Made by a program: the position numbers and the translations under genes. Below are positions 33,646 to 41,460 of a stretch of 61,521 nucleotides of DNA, one piece after another. The notes under the pieces are model-generated. The model saw nothing but the letters and a program-made list of their open reading frames with translations, ran no database searches and was not told where the DNA came from. Source of the DNA: an uncultured Kangiellaceae bacterium (GTDB lineage Bacteria; Pseudomonadota; Gammaproteobacteria; Enterobacterales; Kangiellaceae); the NCBI GenBank assembly GCA_905479925.1, contig CAJQOL010000125.1, positions 1 to 61,521 on the forward strand, given 5' to 3'. Every line of letters begins with the position of its first letter. Position 1 is the stretch's first letter.

Positions 33646-35196
33646 CTATTCCCTAATCCCTGTCTGACCATAGAGAACTATGTTCTGCTTATTTTTATCA
33701 ACACTAAAAGATGCCTTGGTTCCAGTAATAGCATGGATAAAGGCCTGTTTATCCCCGACGATTGGCGTCATTTGATAACGGTCATTATTTGGAAATACGA
33801 TAATGATTTGATTGTCCGGTTTTGAATATTCAATGTCTATCTTCCAGCTTTTGAACTTGTATTGTCCAGCAAGTTGTTGCAGTTTCTCTGCTGAAGTGTT
33901 GCGGCGTTTAACCGTTTGAAGTTTAAAATTTGGCCAATTGTAGGTATCTGATACTGCGAATCGAATTTCCGAATTAAGTGAGTTTCCGTTGTAATCTGAA
34001 CTAGCTAAGTAGCTGATCCCATCTCCGGATTCCAGGTAAATATGCATTCCAGTACTATAGCCAGCGTTTCCACCATAATGACTGAGCATTAAACTGTCTC
34101 CTGTACCACTGATAATAAAACCATAAACGTGCTGCTCGCGAGGCTGGCTTAATAATTCAGTGACCATAGCTTGACTAAATATACTACTTTGTCCTTTATA
34201 ACCTTTATAACCTTTATGGATTTCAATCATAAACAACGCCATATCTGTTGCAGTTGCCCAAAGCCCTGCAGCAGCCTGCTCGGGATAAGAGTGCCAACCA
34301 CCCTTAACCATTGAACCATCGGATCGATGACCGCGGGCTACTTGCTTGTGTTTGGCTTGCGGTAATGGCTGAGAAAAATCTGCATTTTTCATCTTTATAG
34401 GGTTAAGAATCCAGAGGTCCATTAACTGTTTGAAGCTCTGTTGCATGATATCTTGCATCGCAACCTCTGCAACCGTATAGCCGCCTCCCGAATAGGCCAG
34501 TTTTTCGCCCGGTAGGTTAACAACTTCTACCAGCTTAGAGTTAGTTACCCCTTTTTTGGTTAATACCTCGATATCAGTCGGAAAGCCTTCCTCCTCCTTA
34601 TATCCTCTATATCCACCGGATGTTATCCCTGAAGTGTGGTCAAGGATATTTCGAAAGGTAACTGGGTTATCTAAGGTTTGTTTACCCGCAGGCAGCTGGT
34701 AGCTTGTTAGGTACTGATTAATGTCTTTATCAAGGTCAATTTTTCCAGCCTGCTGCATTCTCATGGCAGCCATTAGGGTCACCGGTTTGGAGAGAGAGGC
34801 CGCTTGGAATAATGTATCGCAGTCCACCGCTTGCTGACTTTCGTGCGATTTCACACCGTAGGCTTGTGACCAATCAAGTGCACCTTGCTTAATGACGGCG
34901 AGTGATACCGCCGGCACTTGATAAAATTTCATACGTTCTGCAATAGAAAAACGCTTTAACGATTCTCCTTCAAAAGCAATCGGACCACGTAAGTAGGACT
35001 CAACCAAATGCCGTCTGCCTTTAGTATTATCCGTTGAATTTCGTTGCACACACCCTTGAGGATGCTGTGCATTAGTATCGACAACTGATGGAGTATTCTC
35101 TACCTCAGTTGTGCAACTTGTCAGTAAAAGCTGAGCTATTGCTAACTTAATAACAAGCAGAGCTTTGTGAAGCTTTAGGGAATTGTGCTTTCTCAT
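33646..35196 (-). CDS. Class C beta-lactamase-fold serine hydrolase, lipoprotein, 516 aa
   Basis: Predicted lipoprotein (lipobox LLTSC, Cys at residue 28) with the penicillin-binding/esterase class C fold. The SxxK motif is S134-L-S-K137 in LFQAASLSKPVT, the Tyr motif is YSGGGYTVAE, and the third box region has HYGGNAGYSTG. This group covers peptidases, esterases and D-aminopeptidases as well as lactamases, so 'beta-lactamase' names the fold only. A long C-terminal beta domain (residues about 440-516) is seen in many members. The RBS AAGGAAAT precedes the ATG. It is a single-gene unit between divergent promoters. Confidence 0.9.
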   Translation of the reverse strand: MRKHNSLKLHKALLVIKLAIAQLLLTSCTTEVENTPSVVDTNAQHPQGCVQRNSTDNTKGRRHLVESYLRGPIAFEGESLKRFSIAERMKFYQVPAVSLAVIKQGALDWSQAYGVKSHESQQAVDCDTLFQAASLSKPVTLMAAMRMQQAGKIDLDKDINQYLTSYQLPAGKQTLDNPVTFRNILDHTSGITSGGYRGYKEEEGFPTDIEVLTKKGVTNSKLVEVVNLPGEKLAYSGGGYTVAEVAMQDIMQQSFKQLMDLWILNPIKMKNADFSQPLPQAKHKQVARGHRSDGSMVKGGWHSYPEQAAAGLWATATDMALFMIEIHKGYKGYKGQSSIFSQAMVTELLSQPREQHVYGFIISGTGDSLMLSHYGGNAGYSTGMHIYLESGDGISYLASSDYNGNSLNSEIRFAVSDTYNWPNFKLQTVKRRNTSAEKLQQLAGQYKFKSWKIDIEYSKPDNQIIIVFPNNDRYQMTPIVGDKQAFIHAITGTKASFSVDKNKQNIVLYGQTGIRE

Positions 35197-35507
35197 AGGT
35201 ATTTCCTTGTTTAGTATTATTCGCCAAAAATTGATGTAAACAAGGTTAATAATTGTTAAGTCAAATGTAGTGATCTAAAGGTGACTATTGATGATTTCTT
35301 ATGACTAAACGGCTAGAGCCCTTAAGAATTGATGATTTTTCCTTAAAAATAAAAGGCCTTCAAGAAAGCAATACTAGACTGCCGCTAAACTCGCTTTCGC
35401 ACTCTATACGCAATTATGCCTGATGGTCTGCAGTAGGTCGTGTATATATCTAGTTCCTTCGAGGGATGAGTCCAAAAAGCACGTCTAAATACTTATTGGC
35501 GAATATT
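35197..35507. other. Gap, no gene seen
   Basis: AT-rich spacer of about 310 bp that must carry the lipoprotein gene promoter. No repeats or folds stood out. Confidence 0.4.
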
Positions 35508-35780
35508 ATGAGAATGAAAATTGATTTGTTATCTGTAGCAAGCTCGGCAGTAAACGCCGCCAGTAAGCCGGAGACTTTAGATAGCCCGGCTAAGGGGAGT
35601 TTAAATAAACAACCAGTGAAAATTAGTCAATCGGTTGCTGAATCCATAGAGGCGAAAGCAACATTGTTTACAAAGAGCAAGCAAGCTGTCAGAGCGGCGT
35701 TTAAAGCAAAGGTAAGCCTCGCAATTAGAAAGACTGCTGTGGACAACGTAATTATTTCCGAGAAGAGAGTTCCTAGATAG
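35508..35780 (+). CDS. Small Ala/Lys/Ser-rich hypothetical protein, 90 aa
   Basis: Not recognised. The chain MRMKIDLLSVASSAVN... is amphipathic and helical, with SQSVAESIEAKATLF and SKQAVRAAFKAK, and composition like a DNA-binding or structural protein. No signal peptide or Cys. An in-frame ATG at 35466 would add 14 residues; none of the starts has a strong ribosome site. It stands alone, so it may be a false frame. Confidence 0.4.
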   Translation: MRMKIDLLSVASSAVNAASKPETLDSPAKGSLNKQPVKISQSVAESIEAKATLFTKSKQAVRAAFKAKVSLAIRKTAVDNVIISEKRVPR

Positions 35781-35883
35781 AACCGATGATTGATAAGTCT
35801 GGCCTGTTGTCCAATTTATTACTTTTAGATAACGGACTAGTTTTTAAATATGACTACTTTAAAAACTACCAATTTAAATATCA

Positions 35884-36159
35884 CTATTTTAAATAACTCT
35901 TTAATACCGAGATAACCTGTTCTACTTCTTGCTGTCGCTGCGCTTGGGTTAGGTCATCGGTGACTAAGTGTTCACGTAAGTGTCCTTCTAGAACTTCTTT
36001 CATTAGCCCGTTGACAGCTCCTTTTATGGCGGCAACCTGTTGCAAAATAACCATACAGTCCGCTTCGCTCTCTAGCGATTTCTCTACTGCCGATGATTGA
36101 CCGATTATTCGTCGCACCCGGCTAAGTAGTTTCTTCTTATTTCCACTGATATGAGCCAT
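35884..36159 (-). CDS. dmeR: DmeR/RcnR-type nickel/cobalt repressor, 91 aa
   Basis: Small all-helical CsoR/RcnR-family repressor. The metal fingerprint is H3, C35, H60 and H64, the exact ligand set of RcnR, so nickel or cobalt is the expected signal, not copper or formaldehyde. GGAGG lies five bases before the ATG at 36159; the TTG just before is not needed. The gene diverges from the CDF exporter gene with a palindromic operator between them (36180-36205). In this family metal binding releases the operator and opens exporter expression. Symbol given by operator and context; rcnR would be an alternative name. Confidence 0.9.
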   Translation of the reverse strand: MAHISGNKKKLLSRVRRIIGQSSAVEKSLESEADCMVILQQVAAIKGAVNGLMKEVLEGHLREHLVTDDLTQAQRQQEVEQVISVLKSYLK

Positions 36160-36179
36160 CAATTCCTCCGCTTTTAAAA

Positions 36180-36205
36180 ATATAGTATACTAGGGTATAG
36201 TATAT
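36180..36205. promoter_or_regulatory. Palindromic DmeR-type operator
   Basis: ATATAGTATA, six bases (CTAGGG), TATAGTATAT. The two ten-base arms match, from memory, the arms of the palindrome reported in front of rhizobial dmeRF, where the middle is a C-run. It lies between the divergent repressor and exporter genes. Another TAGTATAT half (about 36211-36219) follows. Confidence 0.75.
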
Positions 36206-36275
36206 AGCTGTAGTATATTGGGTTTGATCGGCATTAGCCATTAATTGGCAAAATTAAGTCGTTACAGGGGAAAAA

Positions 36276-37253
36276 ATGCAAATAGACTCTCGTATTCAAT
36301 GGGCTCACGGCCATGACTTTGGTGTTGACAATCAACATCGAGAAGCTAAAGTCAAAAATGTTTTTTGGCTAACAACCGTAGTAATGGTCCTAGAGATTAG
36401 TGCTGGTACTTGGTCTGGCTCAATGGCGTTATTAGCGGATGGTTGGCATATGGGGACTCATTCTGCGGCTTTTGCGATCACCATTTTTGCTTATAGCTAT
36501 GCGAAAAAACATGCTAATAACAGCGAGTTTAGTTTTGGGACTGGAAAGGTTAACTACCTTGGAGGTTTTGCAAGCGCGGTCGCTTTAGCAATTGTCGCGT
36601 TAATGATGGCAATTGAATCCGTGCAACGTTTAGTTGAACCCCAACAGATTCAATTTAATGAAGCCATTGTGGTTGCTATTATTGGCTTGAGCGTCAATGT
36701 TATTTCTGTTTTTATGCTACATGATGACCATCATCACCACGACCACGACCACGACCACGACCATAATATGAAAGCGGCTTATTTTCATGTGTTAGCGGAT
36801 ACATTGACCTCGGTACTGGCTATTGTCGCTCTGTTAGCCGGAAAATATTTTGACCTGATCTGGATGGATGCGGTTATGGGGATCGTAGGTGCGGTGGTAA
36901 TTTCCCGTTGGTCCTATGGATTGATTAAACAGTCAAGCGCAATGCTTCTTGATAAATCGGTTGATTCGACGGTGCTCAAGAAAGCCGTTGATAAGCTTAG
37001 TAACGATGGTGAAACTATTATTAGAGATATACATGTTTGGCATGTCGCCGCCTCACACCAAGCAGCAATATTATCAGTTGCCGCAAAAACGCCGCAGGCG
37101 GTTGAATATTATGCTGAGGCTCTGCAGTCTTGTCTGCCCAAGTTATGCCATATGTCTATAGAGATTCATAGCTTAAGAACTCAAAAATCAGAAATTCAAA
37201 GCTCAGAAATACAAGAGTCAGAAATACAAGAGTCAGAAATACAAAATGATTGA
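36276..37253 (+). CDS. dmeF: CDF-family Co/Ni (or Cd/Zn) exporter, DmeF-like, 325 aa
   Basis: Six-helix cation diffusion facilitator that exports divalent metal against protons. The opening WAHGHDFGVDNQHREAK is the DmeF signature. Metal-site residues appear in ALLADGWHMGTHS and AAYFHVLADTLTS, and a His/Asp-rich loop HDDHHHHDHDHDHDH lies between helices 4 and 5. A cytoplasmic metal-binding domain follows. The end is a run of SEIQE-type repeats (15-bp tandem at about 37190-37242). Regulation is by the adjacent repressor and operator. The mntP gene begins inside its last codons. Confidence 0.93.
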   Translation: MQIDSRIQWAHGHDFGVDNQHREAKVKNVFWLTTVVMVLEISAGTWSGSMALLADGWHMGTHSAAFAITIFAYSYAKKHANNSEFSFGTGKVNYLGGFASAVALAIVALMMAIESVQRLVEPQQIQFNEAIVVAIIGLSVNVISVFMLHDDHHHHDHDHDHDHNMKAAYFHVLADTLTSVLAIVALLAGKYFDLIWMDAVMGIVGAVVISRWSYGLIKQSSAMLLDKSVDSTVLKKAVDKLSNDGETIIRDIHVWHVAASHQAAILSVAAKTPQAVEYYAEALQSCLPKLCHMSIEIHSLRTQKSEIQSSEIQESEIQESEIQND

Positions 37254-37785
37254 AGTCATATTTCTAGCAATAGCCTTAAGTATGGATGCTTTTGCGGTTT
37301 CTATTGGTCTAGGTTCAAGAGCAAATAATCAACGCATCGCTCTAGCCATGTCTTGTGCGATTTATTTTGGTTTATTTCAAGGGCTGATGCCTTTGATAGG
37401 CTATTTTGGCGGTAAAAGTGTTTTAGGCATGGTTGACGCGTACGCTTCGCTAATCGCTTTTATTCTATTGCTTTTGGTTGGAGGGAAGATGATTTTCGAA
37501 TCATTCTCCGGAGCTGAAAACGCTGAGGTCAACAAGGTTACCCATCGGTTGATGTTAGTGTTGGCGGTCGCAACAAGTATTGATGCTATGGCTGCCGGCT
37601 TTGTTCTTAATTTATTTGAGGTAAACGTCATGGTGGCATGCAGTATTATTGGCGTAACAACTTTTATATTTTCCTATGCTGGAGTAATTATAGGGACCAA
37701 AAGCAGCGAGTGGCTGGGGAGTAGGTCGGAGTTATTTGGTGGAGTTGTACTGATACTGATTGGGTTAAAAATTCTGTTTAATTGA
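37246..37785 (+). CDS. mntP: MntP-type manganese efflux pump, 179 aa
   Basis: Small six-helix membrane exporter with the duplicated acidic helix: ALSMDAFAVSIGLG near residue 10 and ATSIDAMAAGFVL near residue 107, each with the Asp that is essential in MntP. Length is normal. Its ATG overlaps the last eight bases of the CDF exporter gene, so the two are cotranslated and would share the Ni/Co-responsive promoter. No Mn riboswitch is seen ahead of it, unlike the usual mntP arrangement. Confidence 0.9.
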   Translation: MIEVIFLAIALSMDAFAVSIGLGSRANNQRIALAMSCAIYFGLFQGLMPLIGYFGGKSVLGMVDAYASLIAFILLLLVGGKMIFESFSGAENAEVNKVTHRLMLVLAVATSIDAMAAGFVLNLFEVNVMVACSIIGVTTFIFSYAGVIIGTKSSEWLGSRSELFGGVVLILIGLKILFN

Positions 37786-37900
37786 GGTTGAAGCGGTCAC
37801 AGCACGTACACTTTAAAAATCTAACCGCGCTCACAAAATTGAGCTTTTTCCACTAGCAGTCTTACCCTGGGTTCTTACCTCTGGCTCCTACCTCGCTCTT

Positions 37901-39292
37901 TTACCTTACAATTCCAACTCTTACCCATTTTTGCCATTGCAGCGTTTCTTTTTTCAGTACTCGTTTTAGGCTTCTGACTAAAGCTTGAAATTCAACAACA
38001 TCAATAAAATAGAAAATGATCCAAGCTACCGGCGCTAACGCTAATAAATTCAAGTGAAAACGTTTTTTGCTATCAAACATTATCTGCATGCATATCATAC
38101 CGCTGGTAAATAGAATCATCATAGCCATTGGAAAATAGTCTTGGGCGATAATCGTATACCCATAAAAGATAGTGAGTAGAAACCCTTCTAACAGTAACGC
38201 TACTTCGGCGTAAACCGCTAGCGGCAGTAAGAAGGCTGTTAAGTAAATACTCGGTTGTTGATCGAAGCTGAAAAATAAGTTTCGGTGCTTAAGAAAAGTC
38301 ATTAAACGACCATACTTCCAGCGTAACCTTTGATTGCAAAGACTTTTAAAGTCAGAGGGACCTTCCGTGTAAACAACGGCATTGGCGGCATAACGAGTTT
38401 TATAACCATGGCTTAGAATTCGCAGAGACATTTCAATATCTTCAGTTATTATTTCATGGTCAAAACCGCCAACGGCTTCCAATGTTGAACGTCGGTAGGC
38501 GGCAGCTGCGCCTCCAATAATAAATACAGAGTCAAAATTAGAATCCGCTCGTCGAAAGAAAAATCCGCATAAGTATTCTAGTTGCTGAATAAGCTCGATT
38601 GGCTTCTTGCGGTTGCCAACCACCACATTGCCGGCGACAGCTCCCACATCGGTATGTTTAAAGCCGCTTACCATTTGGCTGATTGCGTGCTGGTCAACGA
38701 CACAATCAGCATCAATGGTAATGATAATTTCGCCACTGGCAATTTGCAGGCCTTGATTAAGCGCTTTCGCTTTGCCCCCGTTCATTAAACGGCGGTAGTG
38801 AATATTATGTTTATAGCTTCTATCTTGTTGAGCATGATGAATATAGTCCAAAATTTGCTGCTCGGTGGCGTCCTCGGAGCCATCGTTTAAAACCACGACT
38901 TCAAAATCGTGGTAATCAGACGCCATAACAGACTTAATGGTTTTTGCTATTCCGACTTCTTCATTGTATGCAGGAATAATGACTGAAACTTTTCCAGTAA
39001 ACGGCCGCAGATTTCTGCCTTCCCGAAGGGACTCGATAACCGGATATAAAATCGAAGATAATAGTTGAATAGCAAATTTTAATAGAATAGGCGAAAGGAA
39101 CCAAAAAATTACCGTGCTAATGCCTTTGAGCTCGCTGGTAGTGTCGAACTCGGTGGTAAAGGCTTGGTAAAAAACAAAAATAGAAACAAGGTATAAAGCA
39201 AATACTGTGATGCAACTGTAGCCAACAGAACTTGGATTGACCCAATCTAACAAACCGGCAACCTTGCTGGTACTGGGGAATACGGTTTTCAT
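37901..39292 (-). CDS. Family 2 processive glycosyltransferase (PgaC/IcaA-like), 463 aa
   Basis: Inner-membrane synthase that likely polymerises a surface polysaccharide. Two N-terminal helices (about 20-85) lead to the GT-A domain with VSVIIPAYNEE, NDGSEDAT, the DxD-type TIDADC, ITEDIEMS and the Q-R-L-R-W motif (NQRLRWKYG). Three to four helices follow near 345-440. The processive motifs Asp, Asp-x-Asp, Asp and QxxRW are all present. It is a lone gene without PgaB, PgaD or a deacetylase next to it, so the polymer cannot be named. Confidence 0.9.
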   Translation of the reverse strand: MKTVFPSTSKVAGLLDWVNPSSVGYSCITVFALYLVSIFVFYQAFTTEFDTTSELKGISTVIFWFLSPILLKFAIQLLSSILYPVIESLREGRNLRPFTGKVSVIIPAYNEEVGIAKTIKSVMASDYHDFEVVVLNDGSEDATEQQILDYIHHAQQDRSYKHNIHYRRLMNGGKAKALNQGLQIASGEIIITIDADCVVDQHAISQMVSGFKHTDVGAVAGNVVVGNRKKPIELIQQLEYLCGFFFRRADSNFDSVFIIGGAAAAYRRSTLEAVGGFDHEIITEDIEMSLRILSHGYKTRYAANAVVYTEGPSDFKSLCNQRLRWKYGRLMTFLKHRNLFFSFDQQPSIYLTAFLLPLAVYAEVALLLEGFLLTIFYGYTIIAQDYFPMAMMILFTSGMICMQIMFDSKKRFHLNLLALAPVAWIIFYFIDVVEFQALVRSLKRVLKKETLQWQKWVRVGIVR

Positions 39293-39357
39293 GGTTTAAA
39301 TGTCCCAAATCAACTCTAATTCAAAGAGTTATCGACGGCCTAACGACCGTGTTCTTT

Positions 39358-39552
39358 TTATTGGGCGCGAGTATGCCAGCGATTGCAGAAAGTAAGTAGG
39401 GGCGAGTTAGAACCTTTATGTATTTTGTGAACCGATGCACTAAATCCATCAATTTTATAGGGTTTTTGAGATGGATTTGGGTGTGAACTGACTTCACTAA
39501 CTCGGTTGATGAAGTCTTTGTATGCTAATAATTGATGACTAAAAGCCACCAT
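39358..39552 (-). CDS. Possible small protein, 64 aa
   Basis: In the 360-bp space before the AbgT gene, a frame starts at an ATG with AGGA four bases before it. It has no recognised domain; the end SPLLTFCNRWHTRAQ looks globular. Without comparison to other genomes it cannot be called a gene with confidence. Confidence 0.3.
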   Translation of the reverse strand: MVAFSHQLLAYKDFINRVSEVSSHPNPSQKPYKIDGFSASVHKIHKGSNSPLLTFCNRWHTRAQ

Positions 39553-39652
39553 TAGTCCTGTTTTGGCATGATATGACTCGAGTTTCTTGTCGAACCATTA
39601 TAAACTCACTCTTTTGAAACAAAAGCGGGATGTTGATTTGTCTAAGAACTCA

Positions 39653-41245
39653 ATGAATAGTATGGCACAAACGGCCAATACCGGTTGGTTTAACCGGTTC
39701 TTATCGATGGTCGAATGGTTAGGAAATTTGCTTCCTCACCCGGTAACTTTGTTTGCTATGTTTGCAACGGCAATCGTTTTACTTAGTGGCGTATTAGGTT
39801 ATTTTGAAGTGAGCGTAGCGGATCCAAGACCCGAAGGAGCCTCAGGTCGAGCGGCTGACGGTATTATTAGAGTCGTTTCTTTAATGAATGCTGAGGGCCT
39901 GCAGCGTATTGTTACTGGGTTGGTCACTAACTTTACTGGGTTTGCGCCCTTAGGAACGGTATTGGTCGCCATGTTAGGTGTTGCCGTTGCAGAACATTCT
40001 GGCATGTTGTCCACTGCAATGCGTGCAATGGTCATGAATGCTTCAAAGCGTATGGTAACAGTAACGATTGTTTTCGCCGCTATCATTTCGAATACAGCGT
40101 CTGAGTTAGGCTATGTGGTTTTAATTCCGTTAGCCGCCATGATATTTCATTCGCTAGGGCGCCACCCCCTTGCAGGACTTGCTGCCGCATTTGCTGGAGT
40201 TTCTGGTGGTTATAGTGCAAACCTTTTATTGGGTACCGTTGACCCGCTGCTGTCTGGTATTACCGAGTCTGCTGCTCACCTTTTAGATCCTAACTATGTA
40301 GTAGGGCCTGAAGTTAATTGGTACTTCATGATTGTCAGTACCTTCGTTATTGCCGCAGCCGGCGCTTACGTAACCGAAAAAATAGTCGAACCTAGGCTTG
40401 GAGAATATGACAATGGTCAAGCTTCAATCGACTTAGGTGAGCAGAAAATGGATAAACCTACGGCGCAAGAAATGCGTGGCTTAAAGTTCGCGGGTTTGGC
40501 GTTTATTGTTGTTGTACTTGTCTTGTCAATAACTGTCATTCCAGGTGTTGATTTACCCGGTTTTGGTATTCTATTGAACCCAGAAACGGGATCAATTGCT
40601 GGTTCGCCTTTTTTAAAAGGGATTGTTGTTTTTATCTTTATTGTTTTTGCAATTGTTGGTTTTGTTTATGGTCGGGTTGCCGGCACCATGAAAAATGACC
40701 GAGATGTGATCGATGCAATGTCAAAAAGCATCGGAAGCTTAGGTTTATATATCACATTAATATTTTTTGCTGCTCAATTTGTGGCATTTTTTAAGTGGAC
40801 TAATCTTGGTACTGTTCTTGCCGTAAAAGGTGCCGCCTTCTTGCAGTATCTTGGTTTAGACGGACCAGAAGTATTTATCTTGTTTATTATAATGTGTGCG
40901 ATGATCAATTTGAGTCTAGGTAGTGCATCGGCGCAGTGGGCTGTTACCGCGCCAATATTTGTGCCTATGTTAATGCTGATAGGATTTGCGCCGGAAGTTA
41001 TTCAAGCGGCATATCGAATTGGTGATTCTGTTTCAAATCTAATTACACCGATGATGAGCTATTTCGGATTGATTTTGGCAATGGCCACTCGTTATCAGAA
41101 AAACTTAGGCATGGGGACTTTGATTGCTATGATGCTCCCGTATTCTATGGTTTTCTTTTTAGTGTGGACGATATTATTTTATGTTTGGGTCTTTTTATTA
41201 GGCATGCCGGTTGGCCCTGGCTCAGCAACTTATTACACACAGTAG
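39653..41245 (+). CDS. AbgT-family transporter, 530 aa
   Basis: Inner-membrane secondary transporter of the AbgT family, known for p-aminobenzoyl-glutamate uptake and in some members sulfonamide efflux. The start WFNRFLSMVEWLGNLLPHPV is the family opening. Nine to eleven helices and two re-entrant hairpins are visible, with the conserved SAGGFSAN-like turn FAGVSGGYSANLLLGTVDP and SASAQWAVTAPIFVPM. The start at 39653 has weak AAGAA upstream; an in-frame TTG at 39587 has no ribosome site. The amidohydrolase lipoprotein 215 bp downstream suggests joint use of an amide or dipeptide-like compound. Confidence 0.92.
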   Translation: MNSMAQTANTGWFNRFLSMVEWLGNLLPHPVTLFAMFATAIVLLSGVLGYFEVSVADPRPEGASGRAADGIIRVVSLMNAEGLQRIVTGLVTNFTGFAPLGTVLVAMLGVAVAEHSGMLSTAMRAMVMNASKRMVTVTIVFAAIISNTASELGYVVLIPLAAMIFHSLGRHPLAGLAAAFAGVSGGYSANLLLGTVDPLLSGITESAAHLLDPNYVVGPEVNWYFMIVSTFVIAAAGAYVTEKIVEPRLGEYDNGQASIDLGEQKMDKPTAQEMRGLKFAGLAFIVVVLVLSITVIPGVDLPGFGILLNPETGSIAGSPFLKGIVVFIFIVFAIVGFVYGRVAGTMKNDRDVIDAMSKSIGSLGLYITLIFFAAQFVAFFKWTNLGTVLAVKGAAFLQYLGLDGPEVFILFIIMCAMINLSLGSASAQWAVTAPIFVPMLMLIGFAPEVIQAAYRIGDSVSNLITPMMSYFGLILAMATRYQKNLGMGTLIAMMLPYSMVFFLVWTILFYVWVFLLGMPVGPGSATYYTQ

Positions 41246-41273
41246 TTCAAAAAGCACGCAGACTAAACTTTGC

Positions 41274-41301
41274 TTAATGCTTAATGCTTAATGCTTAATG
41301 C
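41274..41301. repeat. 7-bp tandem repeat
   Basis: Four exact copies of TTAATGC in the space between the AbgT and amidohydrolase genes. An AAGC-rich stretch (about 41361-41388) follows. Confidence 0.85.
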
Positions 41302-41460
41302 TGGATTCTATTCAAGCTAATATCGAATTGAACAGGCATTAGGCAAAGCAACTAGTTTCATAAAGCCAAGCCAAGCTAAGTTAAGCTGTTAGGCCATACT
41401 GGCTAAGCAATATGTATTACCTTATACTGGCCCATTAAAATTTTAATAACTGGTATAATA

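Noticed and set aside
33646..35196. True antibiotic-resistance beta-lactamase
   Set aside because: Lipoprotein signal, extra C-terminal domain and a YSG form of the Tyr motif fit the esterase/peptidase side of the fold.
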